Below are positions 36,805 to 46,536 of a stretch of DNA of 64,000 nucleotides, piece by piece. The position numbers and the translations under genes were made by a program. The notes beneath the pieces are model-generated. The model was not told the DNA's origin, made no database searches, and worked only from the letters and a program-made list of their open reading frames with translations. The stretch is from Bdellovibrionales bacterium. GTDB taxonomy: Bacteria > Bdellovibrionota > Bacteriovoracia > Bacteriovoracales > Bacteriovoracaceae. The stretch spans positions 1 to 64,000 of the forward strand of contig JABGUH010000009.1 of the NCBI GenBank assembly GCA_018646675.1. The letters are read 5' to 3'. The first letter of the stretch is position 1; the number at the start of each line of letters is the position of its first letter.

Positions 36805-37668
36805 ATGCTTCTGATCAAAGACAAATTCACTCTTTTTTTCCGGATGGGGAGCAGCGGTTCCCCCCCAGTAGATAGGATCATGCTCAAAAAAGAGTGTTAA
36901 TCCACGTTGATTGGCAAACTCTAATACCAGTAGTTTCTCCTTACAGCTCTCTCCTGGCATCATGTCATAGCCCATTACCCAAGGAGTGGGGATATGGCAG
37001 GAGGTGGGGATTAGATCTGCCAGATAGACTACTTTGCTATCATAGAGATGTACCATGAAAGGGGTGTGGCCCATGGAGGTGGTGAAGTTAATTGGGGAGG
37101 AGAGTGGAGAGTCGATGATGGTTCCACTTTTTCCCTCTAACCAGTTAATTTGATCTCTCTTTAGGTAGTGGTTGATCGCTGGCATAAATTTATCCCCATG
37201 AAATGATCCACTATCTCGCCCAAAATTATTAGTGGCATATTGATAGTGCTCTCGGTGGAGATGACATGTCGCGTTTGGAAAGATTGGAACCCACTGATCG
37301 CCTTGAGGTGCCGGTTGGACAATTCCACCAACATGGTCAAAATGGAGATGGGAGATTACCAGGTCGGTAACATCATTTGGAGTCTGATCAATCTCCTTTA
37401 GCGCGGTGGCCACAGGGGATGGTTCACCTCGTATATCGAAACGCTGCTTAAATTTGGCCGGGTGGTAGTCTCCAATGCCGCAATCCACAACGAGAAGTCG
37501 ATTGGCCTCCTGGATTACTAGCATGCGTAGCGCCATATCGATGCGATTATACTCATCGGCAGGGGCACCTCTCTCCCATAAGGGCTTGGGAATAATGCCA
37601 AACATGGCACCACCATCGAGGCGAAATTTAGCGGGTTGAATTAGGTAGTAGTTACGGCTATCTGACAC
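36766..37668 (-). CDS. Metallo-beta-lactamase-fold hydrolase
   Basis: 300 residues from GTG 37668, which has AGAGGG six bases upstream; a TTG at 37683 is possible but poorly placed. Zinc ligands: H107-x-H109-x-D111-H112 (SHLHFDHVGG), a later His in TSMGHTPF and Asp in VVYLADLIP. No signal peptide, so cytoplasmic. The length and spacing resemble lactonase-like members of the superfamily; the substrate is unknown. It is monocistronic and divergent from sucC. Confidence 0.85.
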   Translation of the reverse strand: MSDSRNYYLIQPAKFRLDGGAMFGIIPKPLWERGAPADEYNRIDMALRMLVIQEANRLLVVDCGIGDYHPAKFKQRFDIRGEPSPVATALKEIDQTPNDVTDLVISHLHFDHVGGIVQPAPQGDQWVPIFPNATCHLHREHYQYATNNFGRDSGSFHGDKFMPAINHYLKRDQINWLEGKSGTIIDSPLSSPINFTTSMGHTPFMVHLYDSKVVYLADLIPTSCHIPTPWVMGYDMMPGESCKEKLLVLEFANQRGLTLFFEHDPIYWGGTAAPHPEKKSEFVFDQKHLAPDGHILPLQL

Positions 37669-37870
37669 GGTTGACCCTCTCAAAATATATTAAAAATCAA
37701 GTGGTACCCTGCACTTGGCAAAAAATCAACCTGTTATGGAGCATTGCTCCTAGTCGTAATCGTTTTAGAGGTTTACTATGGAGCACCAAATTTAAAATAT
37801 GAATTAAGAGCTCTGCCCTTTGGATTCAATCTGTTTGGGAATGGCTTTATGATTAGGAGTAAAAAAACTA

Positions 37871-39034
37871 ATGAATGTTCATGAGTATCAAGCAAAAGAG
37901 CTGATGAGTGAGTTTGGCATCAAGGTGTTGGGCGGCAAGATGGTTACCAAGGTGGATGACGCCGTTGCGGCGGCGAAAGAGCTGGGTGGTGACTGCTGGG
38001 TAGTCAAGGCACAGATTCACGCCGGAGGCCGCGGTAAGGCCGGTGGGGTAAAGCTGGCACACACTTTAGCTGAGGTTAAGTCCCATGCCACTGAGATTCT
38101 AGGTAAGACACTGGTAACTCACCAGACTGGACCGGAAGGTAAAGAGGTTAAGCGCCTATTGATCGAAGAGGGTTGTCAGATCGAACATGAGTACTATGTG
38201 GGGATTGTTCTGGATCGCTCAACTTCCAAGTTAACCTTTATGGCTTCTGCCGAGGGTGGCGTGGAGATTGAGAAGGTGGCCCAGGAGAGTCCTGAAAAAA
38301 TTATTAAGGTTGCGATCGATCCCGCTGCCGGATTCACTCCATATGTTGGCCGTAAACTTGCTTATGGTATCGGTTTGAAGGGTGAGACGATTAAAAAGGC
38401 GATTAGCTTCTTTGCGGGGCTCTATCAGCTATATATCGAGCGGGACTGTACCACTGCCGAAATTAATCCAATGGTCACCACTAAAGATGGTGAGGTGTTA
38501 GCACTAGATGCTAAACTTAATTTCGATGATAATGCTCTTTTTCGTCAAGAGAGAGTCGTTACCATGCGTGACCCCGATGAAGAGTCCAAGTTAGAGCGAG
38601 AGGCTGCAGAGCATGACCTCTCCTACATCTCCCTCGATGGTAATATTGGCTGTTTGGTTAATGGTGCGGGTCTAGCAATGGGCACGATGGATATTATTAA
38701 ACTCTATGGTGGAGCACCGGCCAACTTCTTAGATGTAGGTGGTGGTGCTACCAAAGAGACTGTTGAGATGGCATTTAGAATTATCCTCTCTGATCCTAAA
38801 GTGGAGGCGATTTTAGTTAATATCTTCGGTGGTATCATGAGGTGTGACGTCATCGCAGAGGGGATCGTCTCGGCCGCGAAGGAGTTGGGGATCAAAGTAC
38901 CTCTGGTTGTGCGGTTAGAGGGGACCAATGTCTCAATTGGTAAAAAAATATTGGGTGACTCTGGCATGGCAGTAATTGCAGCAGAGGACCTTAAAGATGC
39001 AGCGGAAAAAGCAGTAGCAGCAGTTAATAGTTAG
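37871..39034 (+). CDS. sucC: Succinyl-CoA synthetase beta subunit
   Basis: 387 residues, the family length. It starts [17 protein letters not shown]; an ATP-grasp domain follows with [11 protein letters not shown]. The C-terminal CoA-ligase part shows LDVGGGA and [16 protein letters not shown]. With SucD it interconverts succinyl-CoA and succinate with nucleotide phosphorylation. AGGAG lies 10 bases before the ATG. sucD follows by 20 bases. Confidence 0.97.
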   Translation: MNVHEYQAKELMSEFGIKVLGGKMVTKVDDAVAAAKELGGDCWVVKAQIHAGGRGKAGGVKLAHTLAEVKSHATEILGKTLVTHQTGPEGKEVKRLLIEEGCQIEHEYYVGIVLDRSTSKLTFMASAEGGVEIEKVAQESPEKIIKVAIDPAAGFTPYVGRKLAYGIGLKGETIKKAISFFAGLYQLYIERDCTTAEINPMVTTKDGEVLALDAKLNFDDNALFRQERVVTMRDPDEESKLEREAAEHDLSYISLDGNIGCLVNGAGLAMGTMDIIKLYGGAPANFLDVGGGATKETVEMAFRIILSDPKVEAILVNIFGGIMRCDVIAEGIVSAAKELGIKVPLVVRLEGTNVSIGKKILGDSGMAVIAAEDLKDAAEKAVAAVNS

Positions 39035-39054
39035 TTAGCGGGAGTAGTAGTAAA

Positions 39055-39933
39055 ATGGCAATATTAGTTGGAAGAGAGACTAAGCTAGTTACAGTTGGCT
39101 TTACTGGTAAGCAGGGAACATTTCACTCCCTGCAATCTCGTGATTATGGAACCGACTTAGTGGGTGGTGTAACCCCGGGTAAAGGTGGTCAGATTCATGA
39201 GGGGCTGCCGGTATTTAACAGTGTTAGCGAAGCAAACCTGAAAGTGGGGGCCAATGCCGCCATGATTTTTGTCCCCCCACGTTTTGCTGCCGACTCTATT
39301 TTAGAGTGTATTGATGCGGAGTTGCCGCTAATTGTCTGTATTACCGAGGGGATTCCCATTGTCGATATGGTTAAGGTGCAAGGAGCACTTAAGGGGAGTA
39401 AATCCAGATTGATTGGCCCTAACTGCCCAGGAATAATTACTCCTGGTGAGTGTAAACTTGGTATTATGCCGGGGCATATTCATATGCCTGGTAGAGTGGG
39501 AGTGATCTCTCGCTCAGGTACTTTGACCTATGAGGCGGTCTATCAGCTAACTCAAAGGGAGATTGGACAGTCCACCTGCATTGGAATTGGTGGTGATCCG
39601 ATCATTGGAACAAACTTCATCGATTTGCTAAAGCTGTTTGAAGAGGATAAGGATACCGATGCAGTTATTATGATTGGTGAGATCGGTGGTAGTGCTGAGA
39701 CCGATGCTGGCCGTTGGATTAAGCAGAATATGTCTAAGCCAGTGGTTAGCTTTATTGCTGGTGCCTCTGCCCCTAAAGGGAAGAGAATGGGCCATGCGGG
39801 AGCAATTATCTCCGGTGGAGATGATACTGCGGAAGCAAAATTTAGAATTTTAGAAGAGTGTGGAGTAACTGTTGCCCGCTCTCCGGCAGAGATTGGAGAG
39901 TTGATGGAGGGGCTACTCAAAGAGAAAAAATAG
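39055..39933 (+). CDS. sucD: Succinyl-CoA synthetase alpha subunit
   Basis: 292 residues. The CoA-binding N-terminus has [11 protein letters not shown] and GVTPGKGG, and the phosphorylated active-site histidine is His247 in [14 protein letters not shown]. Partner of SucC. GGGAGTAG lies before the ATG. ndk follows 49 bases later, making a sucC-sucD-ndk unit in which Ndk can pass on the nucleoside triphosphate made. Confidence 0.97.
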   Translation: MAILVGRETKLVTVGFTGKQGTFHSLQSRDYGTDLVGGVTPGKGGQIHEGLPVFNSVSEANLKVGANAAMIFVPPRFAADSILECIDAELPLIVCITEGIPIVDMVKVQGALKGSKSRLIGPNCPGIITPGECKLGIMPGHIHMPGRVGVISRSGTLTYEAVYQLTQREIGQSTCIGIGGDPIIGTNFIDLLKLFEEDKDTDAVIMIGEIGGSAETDAGRWIKQNMSKPVVSFIAGASAPKGKRMGHAGAIISGGDDTAEAKFRILEECGVTVARSPAEIGELMEGLLKEKK

Positions 39934-39982
39934 TCCCCCTATTAACAAACTTTTTCGTAATCAATTTAAGAGAGGTATTAAA

Positions 39983-40411
39983 ATGAAAGTTGAGCAAACG
40001 TTAAGCATTATTAAGCCCAACGCTGTTTCTGATAATAATATTGGCAATATTATTGCCCGTTTTGAGCAAGAGGGGTTGAGAGTTGCGGCCCTTAAGATGG
40101 TTAATCTTTCCAAAGAGAAGGCGGAGGGATTCTATATTGAGCATCGAGAGCGCCCGTTTTTTGGTTCACTGGTTAGCTTTATGACTTCTGGGCCTGTGAT
40201 GTTGATGGTTTTAGAGGGAGAGAGAGCGGTTGATCGTAATCGGGAGATTATGGGGGCCACTAATCCAGCGGATGCAGAGGAAGGGACGCTACGTAAGCTC
40301 TATGCCAAGTCTCTTGAGGCCAATGCTGTTCATGGATCAGACTCTTTAACTTCAGCCGATCGTGAAGTCTCTTATTTCTTTGAAAAGAGTGATGTTACTG
40401 ATCGCTTCTAA
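39983..40411 (+). CDS. ndk: Nucleoside diphosphate kinase
   Basis: 142 residues. [12 protein letters not shown] at the start and His117 in NAVHGSDS, the phosphorylated catalytic residue, are diagnostic. It balances nucleoside triphosphate pools. AGAGG precedes the ATG. It follows sucD on the same strand. Confidence 0.97.
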   Translation: MKVEQTLSIIKPNAVSDNNIGNIIARFEQEGLRVAALKMVNLSKEKAEGFYIEHRERPFFGSLVSFMTSGPVMLMVLEGERAVDRNREIMGATNPADAEEGTLRKLYAKSLEANAVHGSDSLTSADREVSYFFEKSDVTDRF

Positions 40412-40423
40412 TCAGTTGAAGTT

Positions 40424-41446
40424 CTAGCGGAAGGGAGGGGCATACATTAGGCCCCCATTACTCCATAGATCGTTTAATCCCCGCCGTAGTTTAAGAGGGG
40501 ATTTTAGGCCAATGTTACGTTCAAATATCTCTCCGTAGTTTCCCATCTTCTTAATGATTTGATAGGTCCAGTTCTCAGGTAGACCAAGCGCTTTGCCATT
40601 ACCGGGAATAATACCAAAAAAACGTTTTACTAGGGGGTCTTGGCCTTTGATCTTTGAGCGCAGGTTCTTAGCGTGAATGTCCATCTCTTCGGCGGCAATT
40701 ATCGCATGAATCGACCATTTGACAACCTTGGTGAAGAGAGGGCCATCACTGCGAGTGGCCGGCGTCAGTGGCTCTTTAGAGATAACATCAGGAAGAATTT
40801 GGTATTGATCTGAGTTGGGTAGGCTGACCATCCTGGAGATTAGTGCTGATAGATCTTCACTGATTACATCACATTTACCTGCTTTAAAGTTGGTCAGCAC
40901 CTGTTGCCAGTTAGGTAGGACAATTAGTGGGTGGCTTACTTTAGTGCGCGTGAAGAGGGAGCGCAGATTTTCCACATGGGTTGTCTGGCGCTTAAGACAG
41001 ATCGAGGATGACTTAGGGAGCTGATAGATGGAGCTAATTCGTAGCTTTTTATGGGCCATAAATGCTTGGCCATCGTAGTAGACCGTGGGAGCAAAGGTAA
41101 TGCCAATCGCTGTGTCACGGGTCAGAGTTAAAGAGGTATTACGTGAGAGTAGGTCAATCTCCTTGCTAAGTAGTAGCTCAAAACGGTTATTCAGGTTGGC
41201 GGAGATAAATTCAACTTTTGAAGGGTCACCAAAAATTGCAGTGGATATTACTCTGCAGATATCGACATCCAATCCACTCCAGTTCCCGTTTTTATCCCTA
41301 AGGGAGAACCCTGGCAGTTCTCTCCCGACGCCACAACGTAGATGGCCTCGCTCTTGAATGGTTTTAAGTAAAGTCATCTTGGGGGCAGCATCTAACTGCT
41401 GGTAAGCTATAAGCAAGATAGCTGATATTATAGGGACAAATTTCAA
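40424..41446 (-). CDS. Polar amino-acid ABC transporter substrate-binding protein (AapJ-like)
   Basis: 340 residues with a signal peptide ending near Ala20. LKTIQERGHLRCGVGRELPGFSLRD, then GLDVDICRVISTAIFGD, then a C-terminal NYGEIFERN, follow the general-amino-acid binding proteins AapJ/BztA of the SBP_bac_3 family. No permease or ATPase lies beside it, so it must use components encoded elsewhere or act as an orphan receptor. It converges on ndk with 12 bases between stops. Confidence 0.85.
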   Translation of the reverse strand: MKFVPIISAILLIAYQQLDAAPKMTLLKTIQERGHLRCGVGRELPGFSLRDKNGNWSGLDVDICRVISTAIFGDPSKVEFISANLNNRFELLLSKEIDLLSRNTSLTLTRDTAIGITFAPTVYYDGQAFMAHKKLRISSIYQLPKSSSICLKRQTTHVENLRSLFTRTKVSHPLIVLPNWQQVLTNFKAGKCDVISEDLSALISRMVSLPNSDQYQILPDVISKEPLTPATRSDGPLFTKVVKWSIHAIIAAEEMDIHAKNLRSKIKGQDPLVKRFFGIIPGNGKALGLPENWTYQIIKKMGNYGEIFERNIGLKSPLKLRRGLNDLWSNGGLMYAPPFR

Positions 41447-41697
41447 TTTAGATGGACAAAGTATGAATTGTTGCCAAGAGCAGAAGGAAAAATAGTAAAA
41501 ATTGTGTTAAAAATGAACTGATATAGAAAGCGGTCTCTTTCATGTCACTTCCCCGAATATATTGTTGATAACGATAACTTTAAATAAAAAACTACCAGCA
41601 ATCTATATATTTGGCCATTAAGATTAAACAAGCGTGAATATATTTACTAATGCCTCTTTAAAAAGTTGGAAATAGTATGGTATGAACCGGCTTAATT

Positions 41698-42498
41698 ATG
41701 AGATTTTGGCGTCTACTCACTACTTCCTTATTCTTACTGCCTCTGCTATTAATGCAGAGTGTCGGTCACTCTAGGCAGTCTCCTATCCTAGTCTCCGCAG
41801 CGATTAGCTTGCGACGTCCACTGATGGAGATCTATCAGCTATATAAGCAGCAGTCAAAAGAGAGACATATCCAATTTAACTTTGCCTCTTCAGGTGCTTT
41901 GAAGATGCAGATTGAGCATGGTGGAGCGGTAGATATTTTTGCCCCTGCCTCACCTCAATATCTAGATCTGCTGGAGAAGAAGGGGTTAATCCACCTTAAG
42001 GGTAAGCGCCCTTTGGCCGCTAATCGCTTGTTGTTAATTAGTACTTTGGTTGGAGATCGAGGGAAGAAGATCGCCTCAATGTTCAAGGGGCGGAGTGTGC
42101 AGGAGATCCTGCTAGATAAACGGGTTAAGCGGATTGTGGTTGGAGATCCTCGTACGGTCCCAGTTGGGCAGTACGCACATCAGGTTTTTAAGCGCCTAAA
42201 GCTCTGGCCACAGCTACAAGATAAGATAGTTTTTGCCAATAATGCCCGTCAAGTTGTGGAGTATCTACGGCGAAATGAGGTGGATCTAGGCTTGGTCTAT
42301 GCAACAGATTGGCAACGTCTGCTCTCTCACTTGCCGTACAGAGAGATTAGCGCCGACTTATACACTCCGATTGAGTATCCTATCGGTGTTACCGCCCGTG
42401 GTAAGAGGCGTGGTGGTGTAGATCACTTTTTTAACTTCCTACTCTCTCCCGCTTCGCGGCAGATTTTTAACCGCTACGGATTTGCGGATGGAGTATAA
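41698..42498 (+). CDS. modA: Molybdate ABC transporter substrate-binding protein ModA
   Basis: 266 residues with a signal peptide (cleavage near His24 to Gln27). ILVSAAISLRRP (ModA has VSAAASL), FASSGALKMQIEHGGAVDIFAPAS and GDPRTVPVGQYA are the molybdate-site segments. It binds molybdate or tungstate in the periplasm. No Shine-Dalgarno is seen; ACCGGCTTAAT lies just before the ATG as in the second phospholipase D gene. First gene of the modABC-pfkA run. Confidence 0.93.
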   Translation: MRFWRLLTTSLFLLPLLLMQSVGHSRQSPILVSAAISLRRPLMEIYQLYKQQSKERHIQFNFASSGALKMQIEHGGAVDIFAPASPQYLDLLEKKGLIHLKGKRPLAANRLLLISTLVGDRGKKIASMFKGRSVQEILLDKRVKRIVVGDPRTVPVGQYAHQVFKRLKLWPQLQDKIVFANNARQVVEYLRRNEVDLGLVYATDWQRLLSHLPYREISADLYTPIEYPIGVTARGKRRGGVDHFFNFLLSPASRQIFNRYGFADGV

Positions 42499-43177
42499 TC
42501 TCCTCTTCTCCTTTAAACTTTCTCTTTTTGTTGCTGGGATCTCAACTATATTAGTATTAATAACCGGAGTTGGATTAGCCTACCTGCTAGTCTACCAGCG
42601 ACCTAGAGGTCATCAGCTACTTGATATTGCCCTGACCCTCCCTTTGGTACTACCACCGACTATTATTGGCTACTACCTAATCACTCTGTTAGGACGCAAT
42701 GGAGTGATAGGCCAGTTGGTATTAGATCTAACTGGTGACTCTTTAATGTTTACCCCTCAAGCGGCCATCTGTGCTGCCTATGTAGTCTCTCTGCCCTTGA
42801 TGGTTAAAAGTTGTAAATCCAGTTTTGAGTCAATTGATCCTCATCTTTTAGCAGCATCCTACTCTTTAGGGCATAACCGATTTTCCACCTTCTGGCGCAT
42901 TACGCTGCCACTCGCCCGTCCTGGAATCCTTGCAGGGGTAATTCTCTCATTTGCCCGAGCATTAGGGGAGTTTGGGGCAACCTTGATGGTGGCCGGAAAT
43001 ATCCCTGGTAAGACTGATACTGTCCCTTTGGCGATCTACTCTTTAGTCGAGAGTGGTCAGTTTGTTCGGGCCAACCAGGTGGTGTTGATCTACACCTTGA
43101 TTGCCGCTATCTTCTTGCTAATCTCAAATATTTTAGGTGGGAGGAACTTAAGGGCCTGGAAAGGGGAGCAACGGTGA
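42488..43177 (+). CDS. modB: Molybdate ABC transporter permease ModB
   Basis: 229 residues from ATG 42488; a TTG two codons earlier is in frame. Five helices and the EAA loop (AASYSLGHNRFSTFWRITLP then ARPGILAG) identify the permease. It overlaps modA by 11 bases and modC by 4 bases, so modABC is translated as a unit. Confidence 0.93.
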   Translation: MEYNLLFSFKLSLFVAGISTILVLITGVGLAYLLVYQRPRGHQLLDIALTLPLVLPPTIIGYYLITLLGRNGVIGQLVLDLTGDSLMFTPQAAICAAYVVSLPLMVKSCKSSFESIDPHLLAASYSLGHNRFSTFWRITLPLARPGILAGVILSFARALGEFGATLMVAGNIPGKTDTVPLAIYSLVESGQFVRANQVVLIYTLIAAIFLLISNILGGRNLRAWKGEQR

Positions 43178-43920
43178 GTCGTCTTCAGGTCAAGATAGAA
43201 AAAGAGTTAGCGGAGTTTAAGCTAGCTGTGAACTTCTCGGTAGACTCAGAGCAGACCCTGGTCGTGATTGGCCCTTCCGGAACTGGAAAAAGTCTACTAT
43301 TGCAGCTACTGCAGGGGGTGATTACTCCTGACCACGGTACTATCCAACTTGGGGAACGTACTCTTTATAATTCAGAACAGGGGGTAGATCTCCCTCCCTA
43401 TCAGCGAGATATTGGCCTACTATTCCAGGATTTTGCTCTTTTTCCCCATCTGACCGTTGAGCAGAATGTGGAGTATGGCCTGCTAGGTACAGTGCAGCGG
43501 GAGGAGCGGTTACAACTGGTGGCCAACTATTTAGAGCGTTTTAGTATTCAGGATGTGGCCAGGCGCTATCCAGCGGCAATTTCAGGAGGCGAGAGTCAGC
43601 GAGTGGCGATGGCACGGGCGATGATTACCGGCCCATCCCTATTACTATTGGACGAACCAGTCTCCGCATTGGATAATGAGCTACAGCAGCAGTTTTTTGA
43701 TCTTTTACGAGAGGTGCGGGGGGAGTACCAGATTCCAGTCATTCTGGTAACTCATGATCTCTACCATGTGATAAAAGTGTCAGATGAGTTGCTGATTTTA
43801 AATCGAGGCAGAATTTTACAGCAGGGAAGTTGGAAAGAGCTCTATCGTTCGCCCGCAACTTCTAGTGTAAGAAAAATTTTGGGACCAATTGAGCGCTACG
43901 TGGAGGTAGATCGGCAATGA
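43174..43920 (+). CDS. modC: Molybdate ABC transporter ATP-binding protein ModC (no MOP domain)
   Basis: 248 residues from GTG 43174 (GTGA overlap with modB). Walker A is GPSGTGKS at 33-40, the signature SGGES at 137-141 and Walker B LLLLDE at 156-161. The typical C-terminal molybdate-binding MOP/TOBE domain of ModC is missing; the protein ends soon after the ATPase, so feedback inhibition by bound molybdate is unlikely. The stop overlaps the pfkA start by 4 bases. Confidence 0.9.
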   Translation: MSRLQVKIEKELAEFKLAVNFSVDSEQTLVVIGPSGTGKSLLLQLLQGVITPDHGTIQLGERTLYNSEQGVDLPPYQRDIGLLFQDFALFPHLTVEQNVEYGLLGTVQREERLQLVANYLERFSIQDVARRYPAAISGGESQRVAMARAMITGPSLLLLDEPVSALDNELQQQFFDLLREVRGEYQIPVILVTHDLYHVIKVSDELLILNRGRILQQGSWKELYRSPATSSVRKILGPIERYVEVDRQ

Positions 43921-45233
43921 TGCACTATCAAGATCGAATATTAAAAGAGCTGACCCAAAAAGATTTTGAGGTCGATCATCTAGGTGAGGAGAAGTTTGAC
44001 TCTCCGGTGCCTTTGACCAGTTACAATAAGGAGCAGATGGATCGTCGAGTGTTATTTAATAATTTTGTTCAGCTGAATAATAAGTTGCCGGCAAAGGATA
44101 TTTTAAGTTTTGAGCGTCCGGCACCAAAATCCAAGATATTTTTCGACTCCTCAAAAATAAATGTTGGTATTGTTACCTGTGGCGGGTTGTGTCCAGGGCT
44201 TAATGATGTCATTCGCTCGCTCTGTTATAGCTGTTTGGATACCTATAACGTAAAAAATGTCTATGGATTTCGTTATGGTTACCAAGGATTGACTAATGAG
44301 TTTAATCATACTGCCATCCGTTTGGATGCGAGTACAGTGGATATTATCCATGAGCATGGCGGCACCATTTTAGGATCATCTCGAGGTGAGCAGTCGATTG
44401 AGGATATGGTTGATACGCTGGTTAAGTTCAATATTTCCATTCTGTTTGTAATTGGTGGAGATGGTACTCATCATGGTTCTGCCCGGATGGTGAAGGAAGT
44501 GACAAAGAGAAAGTTGGCGATCTCCATTATCGGAGTTCCCAAAACGATTGATAATGATATCGCTTTTATCTTTCAAACTTTTGGTTTTAACACCGCAGTG
44601 GAAGAGGCTCGTCGAGCGATTGATGTTGCCCATGTGGAGGCGAAAGGGGCCAAAGGTGGAATTGGAATGGTTAAGTTGATGGGGCGTCATGCTGGGCATA
44701 TCGCTGCTAACGCCACCTTGGCATCCGGCAACTCTAATATCTGTCTTATACCTGAAGAACCTTTTACTTTGGATTCACTTTTTTCCCGTATTGAGAAGCG
44801 ACTAAGAAATAAGGATCACTTGGTTTTAGTAGTGGCAGAAGGGGCGGGGCAGGATCTGCTCGTTAAAAAGAAGGGCAAGGAGAAATTTGATAAGTCAGGT
44901 AATCTGAAGTTGTTAGATATCGGCACCTTTTTAAAAAATGAGATTAACTCTTTTTTAAATAAAAAGGGGATTGAGCATACCATCAAGTATATTGATCCTA
45001 GTTATATGATTCGTTCCACGCCTGCCTCTGCGGCAGACTCATCTTTCTGTCTGCGTCTGGGCAGCTATGCTACCCATGCCGGAATGAGTGGTCGGACTAA
45101 CTGTCTGATAGGACATTGGAATCACCACTTTACTTTGGTTCCCCTCTCCTTAGCACTTGGACAGGATAAGAGAGTTGATATTCAAGGGGCCCTGTGGCAG
45201 TCAGTACGTGAAATAACCATCCGAGAGGATTAG
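43917..45233 (+). CDS. pfkA: 6-phosphofructokinase, long TP0108/plant-like ATP type
   Basis: Phosphorylates fructose 6-phosphate in glycolysis. 438 residues, with an N-terminal extension of about 80 before GIVTCGGLCPGLNDVIR. The residue pair that separates phosphoryl donors is G183 in GGDGT (ATP-type) and K209 in PKTIDND (found in PPi enzymes and in the long ATP enzymes of this subgroup). ATP is therefore favoured. Its ATG overlaps modC by 4 bases, an unusual coupling of glycolysis to a molybdate transporter. Confidence 0.9.
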   Translation: MMHYQDRILKELTQKDFEVDHLGEEKFDSPVPLTSYNKEQMDRRVLFNNFVQLNNKLPAKDILSFERPAPKSKIFFDSSKINVGIVTCGGLCPGLNDVIRSLCYSCLDTYNVKNVYGFRYGYQGLTNEFNHTAIRLDASTVDIIHEHGGTILGSSRGEQSIEDMVDTLVKFNISILFVIGGDGTHHGSARMVKEVTKRKLAISIIGVPKTIDNDIAFIFQTFGFNTAVEEARRAIDVAHVEAKGAKGGIGMVKLMGRHAGHIAANATLASGNSNICLIPEEPFTLDSLFSRIEKRLRNKDHLVLVVAEGAGQDLLVKKKGKEKFDKSGNLKLLDIGTFLKNEINSFLNKKGIEHTIKYIDPSYMIRSTPASAADSSFCLRLGSYATHAGMSGRTNCLIGHWNHHFTLVPLSLALGQDKRVDIQGALWQSVREITIRED

Positions 45234-45252
45234 GGATTAGACGATAGTTAGT

Positions 45253-46536
45253 ATGGAACAGCAAGCACCAGCGCGAAAGCCAAATAGCGAGTGTAAAATA
45301 ATTCTGGGTATGACTGGCCGAAGTGACTCCGCTGTTGCCGCCTATCTACTAAAGAGGCAGGGGTATCAGGTAATCGGCTTAACGATTGACTATTTTGGCC
45401 AAAGTGGTGATCAAACCGTAAGTAGTAGTCATCATTCCCTCGGCCAGATTGCGAAATGTTATATACAATCTTTTGAGCAGGTAAAGAAACTCTGTGACCA
45501 GATGGAAATTGTGCACTATGCGGCAAGTGCTGTGGAGAGATTTAAGGATGTGGTGTTAGATCAAGTGGTCGCTGCTCGTCTATCTGGAAGGGAGGTCTCC
45601 ACCCACTATCTCTGCTCCCAGCTAACTCTAGATATCTTAGTGGAGAAGGCTGATCTGTTAGAGGCAGAATTTATTGCTACTGGTCACTATGCCAAGTTAA
45701 TGCATGATCCTATTCACAATCAGTACAATATCTATACCGTTAATGGTTTGGAGTATGACCAATCTTCCTTACTGGCCAATGTTACTCAGGATCAATTGTC
45801 CAAACTGTTTCTCCCTCTCTCCGACATGAGAAAGGTCGATGTACACTCATTAGTTAAACATTTACAGTTGCCGGTGGAGTCAAAAGAGACAACTTGTGAT
45901 CACTGTTTTTTATATAATCGCTCTTTTAACACTTATCTTGCTGAACAGGTGCCATCCTCTCTTTGTCGTAGTGGGAACTATTATTTTGAGCGATGGGGGG
46001 GAGATAGTTTAGGAGAGCATAAAGGTTATCAGAATCACTGGATTGGTGAGAAAGACCTGCTCAATAAGGAGGGGGAGTCGATCAATCGTGATTTAGAGGT
46101 AGTGGCAATCTCTCATAGAAATGGTGATGTTGTTTTAGGGAGTAGGGATAAGTACTCATATGACTACTGTGTATTAAGTTATATTCAAATTCATATCTGG
46201 CTGGATCAATCAGTTCCAATTGAATGCTATTTAATGCTGGCGCCAGATGCTGAGCGGTTACCGGTAACAATTTCATTTAAAAGTGGTTCTACTGGGGTTG
46301 TTCGTTTTAAGAGTGCTCAACAGGGTGTTTTGGAGCAGGGAAAATTTATTGTTCTCTATAATCGTCCAGGACCAGGTGGAAAGCTTCTGCTCAGTGGGAT
46401 AATGACTGCACATGGCGAGATGCATGAGTTTGATCAGACGGTAGCAGCAAAGCATTCATCTAATAGTAATACTGAAGAATATGATTTTGGTGATGATGAG
46501 GAAGCTGAGGATGAGCAATCAACTGATCATAGCTAA
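45253..46536 (+). CDS. MnmA-like paralogue with altered PP-loop
   Basis: 427 residues clearly homologous to the tRNA 2-thiouridylase MnmA: IATGHYAKL, the two thiolation cysteines at C121 (HYLC) and C218 (CDHCFLYNRSF, aligned with CFIGERDF of the true MnmA). The PP-loop, normally SGGVDS, reads T21-G-R-S-D-S26. An extra Cys (C215) makes a CxxC, and a strongly acidic tail (EEYDFGDDEEAEDEQ) has been added. A true mnmA lies two genes on. It may thiolate a different position, act on a different substrate or be non-catalytic. Confidence 0.75.
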   Translation: MEQQAPARKPNSECKIILGMTGRSDSAVAAYLLKRQGYQVIGLTIDYFGQSGDQTVSSSHHSLGQIAKCYIQSFEQVKKLCDQMEIVHYAASAVERFKDVVLDQVVAARLSGREVSTHYLCSQLTLDILVEKADLLEAEFIATGHYAKLMHDPIHNQYNIYTVNGLEYDQSSLLANVTQDQLSKLFLPLSDMRKVDVHSLVKHLQLPVESKETTCDHCFLYNRSFNTYLAEQVPSSLCRSGNYYFERWGGDSLGEHKGYQNHWIGEKDLLNKEGESINRDLEVVAISHRNGDVVLGSRDKYSYDYCVLSYIQIHIWLDQSVPIECYLMLAPDAERLPVTISFKSGSTGVVRFKSAQQGVLEQGKFIVLYNRPGPGGKLLLSGIMTAHGEMHEFDQTVAAKHSSNSNTEEYDFGDDEEAEDEQSTDHS

